A stretch of DNA of 64,000 nucleotides from Marmoricola sp. Leaf446 (GCF_001424755.1 NZ_LMRF01000003.1:72759-136758); one strand, 5' to 3'. Positions 20,073 through 29,918 are shown, counted from the first letter of the stretch. The notes: generated by a model from the letters alone, not told the origin. Made by a program: numbers and translations.

Positions 20073-22160
20073 ATGCTGTTCCCGCCTCGGCCCTCGGCCG
20101 GGACGACAGGCATCGAGCTGGTCCGCGAGCACGACGGGTTCCCCGTCGTGCTCGCGGTCGGTCTGCTCGGTGACGACGCGTCCGGCCTGCCCCTGCTCCC
20201 CAACGGCCCCGGCCTGCCGCTGCTCGGCGAGCACGCGCGCGGCCGCTACACCCGCCCGCACCTGCGCGGCCACCGCGACGGCGGTGCCGGGTGGTCGACC
20301 CGCTTCGAGTGCGTCGACCTGACCCACGACGACACCACGCTGCGCGTCACGCTGCGCGACCAGCAGGCCGGCCTCGACCTGCTCACCGAGGCCGAGACGC
20401 TGCCGGGCGGCGCACTGCGCCTGCGGCACGTCCTGACCAACACCGGAGCCACCGGCTACCACCTCGACGGGCTGGAGGTCGTCGTACCCGTGCCCGACCA
20501 CCTCACCGAGGTGCTCGACTTCACCGGCCGCCACGAGCGCGAGCGGCAGCCGCAGCGTCACGCGCTGACCGACGGCCTCTACCTGCGCGAGTCCGGCGTC
20601 GGCCGGCCCGGCCTGGGCGCGGCGACCATGACCGTCCTGGGCACCCCCGGCTTCTCCACCACGTCCGGTGAGGTGCTGGCCGTCCACGTCGCCTGGAGCG
20701 GCAGCTCGGTGCTGCGCGTCGAGCGCGACGCCGCCACCGGCACCACCGTCGGGGGCGGCGAGCAGCTGCTGCCCGGCGAGCTGACCCTGGCCCCCGGCGA
20801 GGGCTACGCCTCCCCGTGGGTGCACGTCGTCGCCGCGGCCGACGGCCTCGACGGCGTCGCCGCCGCGTTCCACGCCCACCAGCGCTCGCTGCCGGCGCAC
20901 CCCGACCTGCAGCCGGTGGTGCTCAACGTCTGGGAGGCGGTGTTCTTCGACCACGACCTCGACCGGCTGCGGGCGATCGCCGACCGCGCGGCGTCGGTCG
21001 GCGTGGAGCGGTTCGTGCTCGACGACGGGTGGTTCCTGGGCCGACGCGACGACACCCGTGGCCTCGGCGACTGGGAGGTCGACCCTGCCGTCTGGCCCGA
21101 CGGGCTGACCCCGCTGGTCGAGCACGTGACGGGGCTCGGGATGGAGTTCGGGCTCTGGATCGAGCCCGAGATGGTCAACCCCGACTCCGACCTCTACCGC
21201 GAGCACCCCGACTGGATCCTGTCCACGGGCGACCGGGTGCCGCTGCTGTGGCGCCACCAGCTGGTGCTCGACCTCTCGCGCGACGAGGTCCGCGAGCACG
21301 TCTTCGCCAAGATCAGCGGCGTCCTCGGGGCCTACCCGGTCGACGCCGTGAAGTGGGACCACAACCGCGACCTGCTCGAGGCCGGCAGCGGGGCCCTCGG
21401 CGGTGCGCCCGCCGTGCACCGCCAGACGATCGCCTTCTACCGGCTGCTCGACGACCTGCGCGCCGCGCACCCCGCCATCGACTGGGAGTCGTGCGCCTCG
21501 GGCGGCGGCCGGATCGACCTCGGCGTGCTGGAGCGGGTGCAGCGGGTGTGGACCTCCGACATGACCGACGCGATGGCGCGCCAGGAGATCCAGCGCTGGA
21601 CCACGCAGCTGGTGGCCCCGGAGTACGCCGGCGCCCACGTCTCCTCCCCCACCTCGCACACCACCGGGCGGACGCTGCCGCTCGACCTGCGCTGCGCGAC
21701 GGCGATGTTCGGCGCGTTCGGCATCGAGTGGGACCTCACCCTGGCCGACGAGGACGACCTCGCCCGGCTGGGTCGCTGGATCGCCCGGTTCAAGCAGCAC
21801 CGTGCGCTGCTGCACTCGGGTCGCGTCGTACGACCTGGGTCACCGGACCCGACGGTGCTGCTCCACGGCGTCGTGGCGGCCGACCGGTCCGAGGCGCTGC
21901 TCGCGCACGTGCAGCTCGACGAGCCGTCGCACAACCGGGGCGTGTTCGTCCGGGTGCCGGGCCTCGACCCCGAGTCGTGCTACGACCTCGCGTGGGAGGG
22001 CGAGGTCGACCACGGCTGGACGAGCATGTCCTCGCCGTTGGCCGAGAAGGGGCCCACCGACGGCGTCCCCGTCACGGGCCGGCTGCTGGCGACCCGGGGC
22101 TACTGGGTGCCGCGCCGCAAGCCCGAGACGGCGACGCTGGTGCACCTCACCCGCGTCTGA
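20073..22160 (+). CDS. Alpha-galactosidase, GH36
   Basis: 695-residue GH36 retaining alpha-galactosidase: N-terminal beta-supersandwich (about 1-290), TIM barrel (about 295-610) and C-terminal beta domain. The nucleophile is D429 in the VKWDHNRD motif and the acid/base is D496 in WTSDMTD. The FVLDDGWF, WIEPEMVNPDSDLY and SCASGGGRIDLG motifs are intact. It hydrolyses terminal alpha-galactosides such as melibiose, raffinose and stachyose, and with no signal peptide would act after uptake. As last gene of the transporter operon it points to raffinose-family sugars as the locus substrate. Confidence 0.93.
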   Translation: MLFPPRPSAGTTGIELVREHDGFPVVLAVGLLGDDASGLPLLPNGPGLPLLGEHARGRYTRPHLRGHRDGGAGWSTRFECVDLTHDDTTLRVTLRDQQAGLDLLTEAETLPGGALRLRHVLTNTGATGYHLDGLEVVVPVPDHLTEVLDFTGRHERERQPQRHALTDGLYLRESGVGRPGLGAATMTVLGTPGFSTTSGEVLAVHVAWSGSSVLRVERDAATGTTVGGGEQLLPGELTLAPGEGYASPWVHVVAAADGLDGVAAAFHAHQRSLPAHPDLQPVVLNVWEAVFFDHDLDRLRAIADRAASVGVERFVLDDGWFLGRRDDTRGLGDWEVDPAVWPDGLTPLVEHVTGLGMEFGLWIEPEMVNPDSDLYREHPDWILSTGDRVPLLWRHQLVLDLSRDEVREHVFAKISGVLGAYPVDAVKWDHNRDLLEAGSGALGGAPAVHRQTIAFYRLLDDLRAAHPAIDWESCASGGGRIDLGVLERVQRVWTSDMTDAMARQEIQRWTTQLVAPEYAGAHVSSPTSHTTGRTLPLDLRCATAMFGAFGIEWDLTLADEDDLARLGRWIARFKQHRALLHSGRVVRPGSPDPTVLLHGVVAADRSEALLAHVQLDEPSHNRGVFVRVPGLDPESCYDLAWEGEVDHGWTSMSSPLAEKGPTDGVPVTGRLLATRGYWVPRRKPETATLVHLTRV

Positions 22161-22166
22161 GCGGGC

Positions 22167-22400
22167 TCAGGCGTCGAGGTCGCGGTCGACCTCCGGGTCG
22201 CGGGCCTCGCCGTCGCGGGTGTAGTCCTCGTTGCGGTGCTCCTCGGCGCGGGCGCCGGTGCGGGCGTTGGGACCCTGCCGACCCTCCTGGACCCCGTCGT
22301 CGTCGGGCTTGCCCGCCACCGACTGGTCGGGCTGGATGTCGCTGCCGTCGCCGAGGTTGTCCACCTCGGAGACCTGGCCCCCGGAGTCCTGCTCGCTCAC
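22167..22400 (-). CDS. Small acidic hydrophilic protein
   Basis: 77 residues, very rich in Asp, Glu and Gly, with no hydrophobic segment and probably disordered (opens SEQDSGGQVSEVDNLGDGSD). The GTG start at 22400 has a good AGGAGAG ribosome site. Similar short acidic proteins occur in Nocardioidaceae; function unknown. It is convergent with the alpha-galactosidase gene, 6 nt apart. Confidence 0.6.
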   Translation of the reverse strand: MSEQDSGGQVSEVDNLGDGSDIQPDQSVAGKPDDDGVQEGRQGPNARTGARAEEHRNEDYTRDGEARDPEVDRDLDA

Positions 22401-22452
22401 GTGCTCTCCTCGTTGGTCGTGTGCCCCCGACGGTACCCACCGCCCCCTCGCG

Positions 22453-22574
22453 CCCCGCCGCGTCGTACGTCCCCGCCGCGTCATACGTCCTCGTCGCCCT
22501 GACGACCGCCACGCATGACGCATCCCGGGACGTCATACGAGATGGCTGCCCCGACGGCCACGACGTATGACGCG
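22453..22574. repeat. Cluster of CGTCATACG-type repeats, left of the AbiEi-like gene
   Basis: An 18-bp unit is tandemly repeated (22453-22470 and 22471-22488; one G/A difference in GCGTCRTACGT). It is followed by CGCATGACGCAT (22512-22523), CGTCATACGA (22531-22540) and CGTATGACGCG (22564-22574), so the motif occurs in both orientations five times in about 120 bp. The same motif recurs on the other side of the gene at 23642-23686. Confidence 0.7.
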
Positions 22575-22596
22575 TCGACGGGGGCCGGGTGGCGGC

Positions 22597-23550
22597 TCAG
22601 GAGGCGACCGCGCCCCCGTCGCTCCACCCGGCGCGGCGCAGCGCCTCCTCCACCTGGTCGAGGAACAGGTCGGGCACCAGACGGAGGCCGAGCACGGGGA
22701 GGCGCAGCACCACGTCGCCGTCCATCGCGACGGCGTTGTGCCGCACGGCGTCGGCCACGACGTTCTCCACCCAGCCGTGCTGCACCCCGTCGATCTCGAG
22801 CACCAGCCCCCACCGGGCCCAGCGGAAGTCGAGGTAGTAGCTCCCCGACGACGTACGCCGCAGCACCTGCTGGTCCGGCTGCGGCAGCCCCCGCTCCCGC
22901 AACGCCCGGAGCACGTCGAGCTCGCCGAGCGACCCGGCTCCACCGGCCAGCTCGAGGACCAGACCGCCGAGCAGCGCCCGACGCGGGGCACGGCGGACCC
23001 GCAGCAGCTCGACCGCCAGCTCCTCGGGGGTGACCAGCCGCTGCTGCACGGCCATCGTCACCACCAGCGTCGCCTGCCGCTCGGTGCGCGCCCACAGGCC
23101 GGCGCGCACGGCCGCCACCGGGGCCCGGGTGCGAGGTGGCGACGATCCCGGCTCGAGGTCGTCGGGGTCCCACCGCCGCGTCTGCCGGACGTCCACCGAG
23201 GTCCCGCGGTGCCGGACGCGGGCGCCCCGCGGCACCGAGACGCGGATGCGCTCGGGTTCGTAGCGCGACAACCCCGCCGCGACCAGCGCCGAGTCGCCGT
23301 CGAGCACGGCGCGCGGACCGCCTTCCAGGACCGCCGACCACAGCCGCGCCAGGTCGGTCAGCGGTCCGGTGTGGACGGCGACGCAGTGGCGCCCGACGGG
23401 CTGCCACCGCTCGGCCCGCAGCTGGGCACGCACCTCTCCCCGGCTGAACCCGGCGGCGTAGAGCTGGGCCCGGCAGAGCACCCCGCCCTGCCGGTCGGCC
23501 AGGTCGAGGGCCAGCCGGCGCCGCCGGCGGCGTACCTCCCGGATCTCCAC
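22597..23550 (-). CDS. Orphan AbiEi-like protein with DUF559/Vsr-type nuclease domain
   Basis: 317 residues in two parts. Residues about 12-130 resemble the winged-helix N-terminus of type IV AbiEi antitoxins (LADRQGGVLCRAQLYAAGFSRGEV). Residues about 235-315 form a DUF559 restriction-endonuclease-like domain with D241, E252 and D254 (YYLDFRW...LVLEIDG) and H258. No AbiEii nucleotidyltransferase toxin is adjacent. This architecture is common and expanded in Nocardioides-like genomes; its function is unknown, with DNA binding or cleavage inferred. GTG start at 23550. Motif repeats flank it on both sides, suggesting mobility or operator sites. Confidence 0.72.
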   Translation of the reverse strand: MEIREVRRRRRRLALDLADRQGGVLCRAQLYAAGFSRGEVRAQLRAERWQPVGRHCVAVHTGPLTDLARLWSAVLEGGPRAVLDGDSALVAAGLSRYEPERIRVSVPRGARVRHRGTSVDVRQTRRWDPDDLEPGSSPPRTRAPVAAVRAGLWARTERQATLVVTMAVQQRLVTPEELAVELLRVRRAPRRALLGGLVLELAGGAGSLGELDVLRALRERGLPQPDQQVLRRTSSGSYYLDFRWARWGLVLEIDGVQHGWVENVVADAVRHNAVAMDGDVVLRLPVLGLRLVPDLFLDQVEEALRRAGWSDGGAVAS

Positions 23551-23641
23551 CGCCGCACCGTGCCGCAGCCCACGCGCAGGCGGTAGCCCCCGGCCGCGAC
23601 CTGTGGACGACCACCGGGGCCGGACGGCTGCCCCTGCCGGA

Positions 23642-23686
23642 CGTCATACAGTGCGGCGGTCCGGGCGACGAGCTCGTATGACGCAT
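23642..23686. repeat. CGTCATACG-type repeats, right of the AbiEi-like gene
   Basis: CGTCATACA (23642-23650) and CGTATGACGCAT (23675-23686) lie between the AbiEi-like gene and the spermidine-synthase-like gene. They match the five copies on the other side of the AbiEi-like gene in both orientations. Confidence 0.65.
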
Positions 23687-23719
23687 CACGCCATCCCACC
23701 CGACGCACAGGAGCCCGCC

Positions 23720-24394
23720 ATGACCGAGTACGCCGAGGTGGCGCGGGCGGAGTCCGAGCGGGGGGAGGTGGTGCTGCGGCGGCGCACGTCGGAGCACGCG
23801 GCCGACGTCCTGGAGCTGCGCGTCAACGGGGTGTTCGTGATGGACACCCACGAGACGTCGACCGAGGAGGCGCTGGCGGCGAGCGCGCTGGCGCTGGTCG
23901 AGGACCCCCGCGACGTGGTCGTCGGCGGGCTGGGGCTCGGCTTCACGGTGCAGCGGCTGCTGGCCGACCCCCGGGTCGAGCGGGTGGCCGTCGTCGAGGT
24001 CGAGGAGGCGCTGGTCGGGTGGATGCGCGACGGCACCGTGCCGCACGGCCCCGGCGTGCTGGCCGACCGACGGGTGCAGCTGGTCACCGCCGACCTCGTG
24101 ACGGCCGTCGCCGAGGCGACCCGGACCTACGACCTGGTGCTGCTCGACGTCGACAACGGACCCGGCTACCTCGTGCACGACGCCAACGCCGAGGTGTACG
24201 ACGCGCCGTTCCTCACCGAGGTGCACGCGCTGCTCAACCCCGGGGGCGTGCTGGTGGTGTGGTCCGCCGACCGGTCACCGGAGCTCGAGGCGACGCTGCG
24301 GACGGTGTTCGGCGAGTGCACCGAGCAGGCGCTGGACGTCGACCTGCAGGGTCGCGAGGAGTCCTACTACCTCTACGCCGCCCGTCGCGGCTGA
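23720..24394 (+). CDS. Spermidine-synthase-like methyltransferase-fold protein
   Basis: 224 residues with a Rossmann methyltransferase fold. The VVVGGLGLGFTVQRLL glycine loop, VAVVEVEEALVGWM acidic strand end and YDLVLLDVDNGPGYL motif fit the polyamine-synthase-like superfamily. The short N-terminus lacks the full tetramerisation domain of true SpeE, and no polyamine gene is nearby, so genuine spermidine synthesis is doubtful. The ATG at 23720 has a GGAG site. fumC starts 24 nt after the stop. Confidence 0.72.
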   Translation: MTEYAEVARAESERGEVVLRRRTSEHAADVLELRVNGVFVMDTHETSTEEALAASALALVEDPRDVVVGGLGLGFTVQRLLADPRVERVAVVEVEEALVGWMRDGTVPHGPGVLADRRVQLVTADLVTAVAEATRTYDLVLLDVDNGPGYLVHDANAEVYDAPFLTEVHALLNPGGVLVVWSADRSPELEATLRTVFGECTEQALDVDLQGREESYYLYAARRG

Positions 24395-24418
24395 CCCGCA
24401 CGCGATAGCGTCCGTGCC

Positions 24419-25837
24419 ATGAACGGCGAGACGACGACCGGCCCGAGCGCCACCCCCACCCGCACCGAGCACGACAGCATGGGCGACATCGAGGTCCCCC
24501 GCGACGCCCTGTGGCGGGCGCAGACCCAGCGTGCGGTCGAGAACTTCCCGATCAGCGGCAGCACCCTCGAGGACTCCCACCTCGTCGCCATCGCACGCGT
24601 GAAGAAGTCGGCCGCGCGGGTCAACGCCGAGCTGGGCATCCTCACCGCCGAGCGCGCCGACGCGATCACCGCCGCCGCGGACGCCGTCATCGCCGGCGAC
24701 CACTTCGACGAGTTCCCGATCGACGTCTTCCAGACCGGCTCGGGCACCAGCTCCAACATGAACATGAACGAGGTGCTCGCCTCCATCGCCGGCCGAGCCG
24801 GCGTCGAGGTCCACCCCAACGACCACGTCAACGCCAGCCAGTCGAGCAACGACACCTTCCCCACCTCGATCCACGTCGCCGCGGTCGAGTCGGCCGCCCA
24901 CCACCTCGTGCCCGCGCTCGACCGGCTCGCGTCGTCGCTGGAGGCCAAGGCGGTGGAGTTCGCCGAGGTCGTGAAGTCGGGTCGCACCCACCTGATGGAC
25001 GCGACGCCGGTGATGCTCGGCCAGGAGTTCGGCGGGTACGCCGCGATCGTGCGCTACGGCATCGAGCGCGTCGAGTCCTCGCTGACCCGCGTCGCCGAGC
25101 TGCCGCTGGGTGGCACCGCCGTCGGCACCGGCATCAACACCCCGCCCGGCTTCGCCGAGAAGGTCATCGCCGACATCGCCGCCGAGACCGGTCTGCCGTT
25201 CACCGAGGCGCGCAACCACTTCGAGGCGCAGGGCTCCCAGGACGCCCTCGTCGAGCTCTCGGGCCAGCTGCGGACCATCGCGGTGGGCCTGACCAAGATC
25301 TGCAACGACCTGCGCTGGATGAGCTCGGGCCCCACCACCGGCCTGGCCGAGATCCGCCTGCCCGACCTGCAGCCGGGGTCGAGCATCATGCCCGGCAAGG
25401 TCAACCCGGTGCTGCCCGAGGCGACGCTGATGGTGTGCGCCCAGGTCATCGGCAACGACGCCACCGTGGCCCACGCCGGCGCGAGCGGCTCCTTCGAGCT
25501 CAACGTGATGCTGCCGGTCATGGCCCGCAACCTGCTCGAGTCGCTGCGGCTGCTCGGCAACGTGGCGCCGGTGCTCGCCGAGCGCTGCGTCGACGGCATC
25601 GAGGCCAACGTCGAGCGCTGCCGGGCGTACGCCGAGTCCTCGCCGTCCGTGGTCACGCCGCTCAACAAGCACATCGGCTACGAGGAGGCCTCCAAGGTCG
25701 CCAAGGCGGCGCTCAAGGAGGGCCGGACCATCCGCGAGCAGGTGCTCGAGATGGGCTACGTCGAGCGCGGCGACCTCACCCAGGCCGAGCTCGACGACGC
25801 CCTCGACGTCGCGGCCATGACGAGCCCGCGGGTCTGA
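24419..25837 (+). CDS. fumC: Class II fumarate hydratase FumC
   Basis: 472-residue oxygen-stable fumarase of the TCA cycle (fumarate to malate). Markers are [11 protein letters not shown] (catalytic His region), [14 protein letters not shown], and the fumarase/aspartase signature [12 protein letters not shown] carrying the catalytic loop Ser. Length is typical. In the mycobacterial gene order fum lies next to glpX; here 13.7 kb of accessory DNA separates them. Confidence 0.97.
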   Translation: MNGETTTGPSATPTRTEHDSMGDIEVPRDALWRAQTQRAVENFPISGSTLEDSHLVAIARVKKSAARVNAELGILTAERADAITAAADAVIAGDHFDEFPIDVFQTGSGTSSNMNMNEVLASIAGRAGVEVHPNDHVNASQSSNDTFPTSIHVAAVESAAHHLVPALDRLASSLEAKAVEFAEVVKSGRTHLMDATPVMLGQEFGGYAAIVRYGIERVESSLTRVAELPLGGTAVGTGINTPPGFAEKVIADIAAETGLPFTEARNHFEAQGSQDALVELSGQLRTIAVGLTKICNDLRWMSSGPTTGLAEIRLPDLQPGSSIMPGKVNPVLPEATLMVCAQVIGNDATVAHAGASGSFELNVMLPVMARNLLESLRLLGNVAPVLAERCVDGIEANVERCRAYAESSPSVVTPLNKHIGYEEASKVAKAALKEGRTIREQVLEMGYVERGDLTQAELDDALDVAAMTSPRV

Positions 25838-25864
25838 TCGCGGCGTCCCGGCAGGGCGGCGGCG

Positions 25865-26509
25865 TCAGTACCAGCCGTTGCCCTGCTTGAACGACTCCGC
25901 GCTGCAGGCCGTGCCGTAGCGGTCCTGGATGTAGCCCAGACCCCAGCGGATCTGCGTCTCGGGGTTGGTCTGCCAGTCCGGGCCGGCCGAGGCCATCTTG
26001 GACCCCGGCAGCGCCTGCGGGATGCCGTACGCCGAGGACGTCGGGTTGTCCGCGGTGGTGCTCCATCCCGACTCCCCGGACCAGAGGCTGTCGAGGCAGC
26101 CGAACTCCGAGGCGCTGATGCCGAACTCCGGCATCAACGCGCGGGCCAGCACCTTGGGGTCGGCCTTCGCGAGGTCCTGGGTGCCGGTGCGCGCGCGACC
26201 CGCGGCGCTGGCGAGGTCGCTCGTCTTGGACCGGTCGGCGAGCGGGCGGCGCCCGGCGTCGGAGCGCGAGACGTCGCGCTCGCGCTCGGCGAGCTCGTCG
26301 GCGCTGAGGTCACCGGCCGTGACGGCGGGGCGCGCCAGCGCGGCCGCCGCCCCGTCGCCGGGCGCGGAGCCGGTCAGCACCCCGGCGGCGACGACCAGAC
26401 CGGTCGCGCCGAGCGCGACGGAGGAGAGCAGCGTCGTACGCCGCAGCGCGCGGCGCCGGTGGCCGCGCTCGGGCAGGCTGCGGTGCTTGGCGTGGTGGTG
26501 GTGCGACAC
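25865..26509 (-). CDS. Secreted lytic transglycosylase-like protein
   Basis: 214 residues: basic, His-rich N-terminus, one signal or anchor helix (about 24-48), a charged linker, and a C-terminal lysozyme-like domain with catalytic Glu in SGESGW, then NPTSSAYGIPQ and the NPETQIRWGLGYIQDRYG signature of the SLT/aggregation-promoting-factor group. It probably cleaves peptidoglycan glycan strands. The GTG start at 26509 gives a sensible signal peptide, although the ribosome site is weak. An open frame upstream runs over phoH antisense and is not coding. Confidence 0.82.
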   Translation of the reverse strand: MSHHHHAKHRSLPERGHRRRALRRTTLLSSVALGATGLVVAAGVLTGSAPGDGAAAALARPAVTAGDLSADELAERERDVSRSDAGRRPLADRSKTSDLASAAGRARTGTQDLAKADPKVLARALMPEFGISASEFGCLDSLWSGESGWSTTADNPTSSAYGIPQALPGSKMASAGPDWQTNPETQIRWGLGYIQDRYGTACSAESFKQGNGWY

Positions 26510-26667
26510 AGGTGGGGCCCATCGGTTGGCGACAACGTCAACCGCGCTCCGACATCGGGGACGAACCCACCCGAGAAGGGTGGAGCGCAGGGGGAAGAAG
26601 TCACCACCGAAACACGCCCGGACGGGTGGTTGCAAGTCCAACCACCCGTCCTGGGGTGTGGTCCTCG

Positions 26668-28023
26668 CTACATCGTGACGTGCTCCAGCATCTCGGTGAC
26701 CAGCGCCGCGATGGGCGAGCGCTCCGACCGGGTGAGGGTCGTGTGGGCGAACAGGGGGTGCCCCTTGAGCCGGTCGACGACCGCCACGACGCCGTCGTGA
26801 CGCCCCACCCGGAGGTTGTCGCGCTGCGCCACGTCGTGGGTCAGCACCACCTTGGAGTTGGCGCCCATCCGTGAGAGCACGGTCAGCAGCACGTTGCGCT
26901 CCAGCGACTGCGCCTCGTCGACGATCACGAACGCGTCGTGCAGCGAACGACCCCGGATGTGGGTGAGCGGGAGCACCTCGAGCATGCCCCGGTCGAGCAC
27001 CTCGTCGACGACGTCGGGGGTGGTGATGGCGCCCAGGGTGTCGAAGACGGCCTGGCCCCACGGCGACATCTTCTCCGACTCGTTGCCCGGCAGGTAGCCG
27101 AGCTCCTGGCCACCCACCGCGAACAGCGGCCGGAAGACGACCACCTTCTTGTGCTGGCGCCGCTCGAGCACCGTCTCCAGCCCGGCGCACAGCGCGAGCG
27201 CGGACTTGCCGGTGCCGGCGCGTCCCCCGAGGGAGACGATGCCGACCTCGGGGTCGAGCAGCAGGTCGAGCGCGATCCGCTGCTCCGCCGAGCGGCCGTG
27301 GATGCCGAACGCCTCGCGGTCGCCGCGCACCAGGTGCACCTGCTTGTCGGCCTTGACGCGGCCCAGGGCGCTCCCGCGCTCGGAGACGAGCACCAGCCCG
27401 GTGTGGCAGGGCAGGTCGCGCGCAGCGTCGAGGTCGATCACCTGGTCGTCGTACAGCTCGTCGAGGTCGGCGCCGGACACCTCGAGCTCGGCCATCCCGG
27501 TCCACCCGGCGTCGGACTCGTGCACCTGCTCGCCGCGGTACTCCTCCGCGTCGAGCCCCACCGCCGAGGCCTTGATGCGCAGCGGCAGGTCCTTGCTGAC
27601 CAGGGTCACGACGTGGCCCTCGTCGGCGAGGTTGCGGGCCACGGCGAGGATGCGCGTGTCGTTGTCGCCGAGCCGGAAGCCCGAGGGCAGCGACGTGGCG
27701 TCGGTGTGGTTGAGCTCGACGCGCAGGGAGCCGCCCTCCTCCCCCACCGGGACGGGCTGGTCCAGGCGGCCGTTGGCCACGCGGAGCTCGTCGAGCCCGC
27801 GCAGCGCGGAGCGGGCGAAGTAGCCCAGCTCGGGGTGGTGCCGCTTGCCCTCGAGCTCGGTGATCACCACGACGGGGAGCACGACCTCGTGCTCTGCGAA
27901 CCGGGAGATGGCCTTCGGGTCGGCGAGGAGCACCGACGTGTCGAGGACGTAGGTGCGACGGGTGTCGCCCGGCTCGGCCCCGGGAGCCTGCTGCTGGACG
28001 GAGGTGCGCTGCGCTGGTGCCAC
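26668..28023 (-). CDS. PhoH-family ATPase with N-terminal PIN domain (PhoH2)
   Basis: 451 residues. An N-terminal PIN ribonuclease domain (about 23-165; opens [13 protein letters not shown] with conserved acidic residues) is fused to a PhoH P-loop ATPase (Walker [11 protein letters not shown], Walker [10 protein letters not shown]). PhoH2 proteins of mycobacteria are sequence-specific RNA helicase/RNases. The domain order and length match that group. It is encoded between a lytic transglycosylase and a prenyltransferase, the same setting as Rv1095. Confidence 0.93.
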   Translation of the reverse strand: MAPAQRTSVQQQAPGAEPGDTRRTYVLDTSVLLADPKAISRFAEHEVVLPVVVITELEGKRHHPELGYFARSALRGLDELRVANGRLDQPVPVGEEGGSLRVELNHTDATSLPSGFRLGDNDTRILAVARNLADEGHVVTLVSKDLPLRIKASAVGLDAEEYRGEQVHESDAGWTGMAELEVSGADLDELYDDQVIDLDAARDLPCHTGLVLVSERGSALGRVKADKQVHLVRGDREAFGIHGRSAEQRIALDLLLDPEVGIVSLGGRAGTGKSALALCAGLETVLERRQHKKVVVFRPLFAVGGQELGYLPGNESEKMSPWGQAVFDTLGAITTPDVVDEVLDRGMLEVLPLTHIRGRSLHDAFVIVDEAQSLERNVLLTVLSRMGANSKVVLTHDVAQRDNLRVGRHDGVVAVVDRLKGHPLFAHTTLTRSERSPIAALVTEMLEHVTM

Positions 28024-28055
28024 GGTTTCCCCTAGGTGACCGACGCGCGCACTCA

Positions 28056-28099
28056 GCGCCCCGGTCCGTTAGTAGAGCTGCTCGGACCGGGTGGGGCGC
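28056..28099 (-). other. Hairpin in the 275-nt gap upstream of phoH
   Basis: GCGCCCCGGTCCG (28056-28068) can pair with CGGACC plus GGGGCGC (28083-28099) with a short bulge. It lies 33 nt upstream of the phoH start and downstream of the prenyltransferase stop, so it may terminate that transcript or form a phoH leader structure. Nothing else recognisable is in this gap. Confidence 0.4.
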
Positions 28100-28298
28100 C
28101 GGGGGCCGGAGTGCCGGTTCCCGGTGCTGCTGTCGTCGTGGATCATCACGAAGATGGTCGCCCTCCTGGCATCGGACTGCTTCCCCACAGCCGATTGACC
28201 CGAAGGTAGGCCGGGGTGGGGACCACCCGCGGGCGACACGCCCGTACGCGGGGTGAACGTCGTGTTACGCGGCGGTCAGGAACCGCCCTCGGACGGGC

Positions 28299-29075
28299 TC
28301 AGGCACCGAAGCGGCGCTCGCGGGCGGCGTACGCCCGGACGGCGCGGAGGAAGTCGACCTTGCGGAAGTCGGGCCAGTAGGCCTCGCAGAAGTAGAACTC
28401 GCTCTGCGCGCTCTGCCACAGCAGGAACCCGCCGAGACGCTGCTCGCCGCTGGTGCGGATCACGAGGTCGGGGTCGGGCTGGCCCTTGGTGTAGAGGTGC
28501 TCGGCGATGTGCTCGACGTCGAGCACCTCGGCCAGCTCCTCCAGGGTGGTGCCGCGGCCGGCGTGCTCGTGGAGCAGGGAGCGCACCGCGTCGGCGATCT
28601 CGCGGCGACCGCCGTACCCCACGGCGACGTTGACCCAGATGCCGTCGACCTCGCGCGTCGACTCCGCGGCGGCCTTGAGCCGCTCGGCGACCGGGGACGG
28701 CAGCAGGTCGAGGGCCCCCACGGGGTTGATCCGCCAGCGGCCCTGGGCGGCCAGCGACTCCACGACGTCGCCGATGATGCCGAGGAGGTCGGTCAGCTCC
28801 TCGCTCGGGCGGTTGAGGTTGTCGGTGGAGAGCAGCCACAGCGTGACGACCTCGACGCCGATCTCCTCGCACCAGCCGAGCAGCGGCTCGATGTTGGCCG
28901 CCCCGGCACGGTGCCCGTGGGCGGTGTCGGCGCCCACCGAACGGGCCCAGCGACGGTTGCCGTCGAGCATCACCCCGACGTGGTGCGGGATGCGCTCGGG
29001 CGGCAGACGGCGTACGACGCGCGCCTCGTAGGCGGGGTACAGCACCCGCCGCAGGCCCTGCTTCCACGCTGCCAC
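28299..29075 (-). CDS. Isoprenyl (cis-prenyl) transferase, UppS family
   Basis: 258-residue cis-prenyltransferase. The catalytic Asp is in VMLDGNRRWAR. The family's NRP segment and the C-terminal DLVIRTSGEQRLGGFLLWQSAQSEFYF pyrophosphate-binding region are intact. Its location beside hemolysin III parallels Rv1086, the short-chain Z,E-farnesyl diphosphate synthase, so it may make the short starter rather than full undecaprenyl diphosphate. The GTG at 29075 gives the family's usual length; an upstream ATG at 29120 is possible. Confidence 0.9.
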   Translation of the reverse strand: MAAWKQGLRRVLYPAYEARVVRRLPPERIPHHVGVMLDGNRRWARSVGADTAHGHRAGAANIEPLLGWCEEIGVEVVTLWLLSTDNLNRPSEELTDLLGIIGDVVESLAAQGRWRINPVGALDLLPSPVAERLKAAAESTREVDGIWVNVAVGYGGRREIADAVRSLLHEHAGRGTTLEELAEVLDVEHIAEHLYTKGQPDPDLVIRTSGEQRLGGFLLWQSAQSEFYFCEAYWPDFRKVDFLRAVRAYAARERRFGA

Positions 29076-29170
29076 GGCTGCGACTGTACTCGTCGCGGGG
29101 CCGTGTGAGGTCGACCTCAACGCCCGCCGCAGGCGTGCCTGTCCCGGCCTCGGCTCCGTACGCTTCGGAC

Positions 29171-29908
29171 ATGGCCCCTGACCGACCGCTCCCCGAGCGT
29201 GCCCGCGACCGCGTGTCCGACCGCGGCCACGAGGCGGCCGACCAGGTCCGCGAGCGGGTGCGCGACGTCGCCGAGGAGGTCAAGCCCAAGCTGCGTGGCT
29301 GGCTGCACGCCGGCACCGCTCCCCTGGCGCTCGCGGCCGGGATCGTGCTGCTGGTGCTCTCGCCGACCGTCACCACCCGCGTCGGCTCGGCGATCTTCGC
29401 CGGCACCGCGCTGCTGCTGTTCGCGGTCTCCGCGGTCTACCACCGCGGCACCTGGTCGCCCCGGGCGATGGCGTTCCTACGCCGCTTCGACCACTCCAAC
29501 ATCTTCTTGCTGATCGCGGGCTCCTACACGCCCTTCACGCTCATCCTGCTCGAGGACCCCGAGCGCACCGCGCTGCTCGCGATCGTGTGGACCGGCGCGA
29601 TCCTGGGCGTGCTGTTCCGGATCTTCTGGAGCCACGCGCCGCGCTGGATCTACACCCCGATCTACGTCGCGCTGGGCTGGGTGGCGATCTTCTACGCCGG
29701 CGACCTCGGCTCGGGCGGCCCGGCCGTCACGACGCTCCTCGTCGTGGGCGGCGGGCTCTACACCGTCGGCGGCCTGGTCTACGGCCTGAAGAAGCCCGAT
29801 CCGTTCCCGACCTGGTTCGGCTTCCACGAGGTCTTCCACACCCTGACGATCGCGGCCTTCGTCTGCCACTACGTCGCCGCCAGCATCGCGACGTACTCCC
29901 TGCGCTGA
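29171..29908 (+). CDS. Hemolysin III / TrhA family membrane protein
   Basis: 245 residues: an amphipathic charged N-terminal helix (about 45 residues, repeating RDRVSDR/VRERVRDV patterns) and then seven membrane helices of the PAQR-like hemolysin III family. Conserved metal-site elements are visible: SAVYHRGTW, the FDHSNIF segment and HEVFHTL. Despite the name, family members are membrane homeostasis proteins rather than proven toxins. It is divergent from the prenyltransferase, as in mycobacteria. Confidence 0.88.
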   Translation: MAPDRPLPERARDRVSDRGHEAADQVRERVRDVAEEVKPKLRGWLHAGTAPLALAAGIVLLVLSPTVTTRVGSAIFAGTALLLFAVSAVYHRGTWSPRAMAFLRRFDHSNIFLLIAGSYTPFTLILLEDPERTALLAIVWTGAILGVLFRIFWSHAPRWIYTPIYVALGWVAIFYAGDLGSGGPAVTTLLVVGGGLYTVGGLVYGLKKPDPFPTWFGFHEVFHTLTIAAFVCHYVAASIATYSLR

Positions 29909-29918
29909 GGGCGCCGAC

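Noticed and set aside
19098-21815. 905-codon minus-strand frame
   Set aside because: It is antisense to the permease and alpha-galactosidase genes, which have intact catalytic motifs; its composition is repetitive and domain-free.
22597-23550. Complete AbiE toxin-antitoxin system
   Set aside because: Only the AbiEi-like half is present; no AbiEii nucleotidyltransferase lies within several kb.
23720-24394. True spermidine synthase (speE)
   Set aside because: The N-terminal tetramerisation region is missing and no polyamine genes are nearby; kept at superfamily level.
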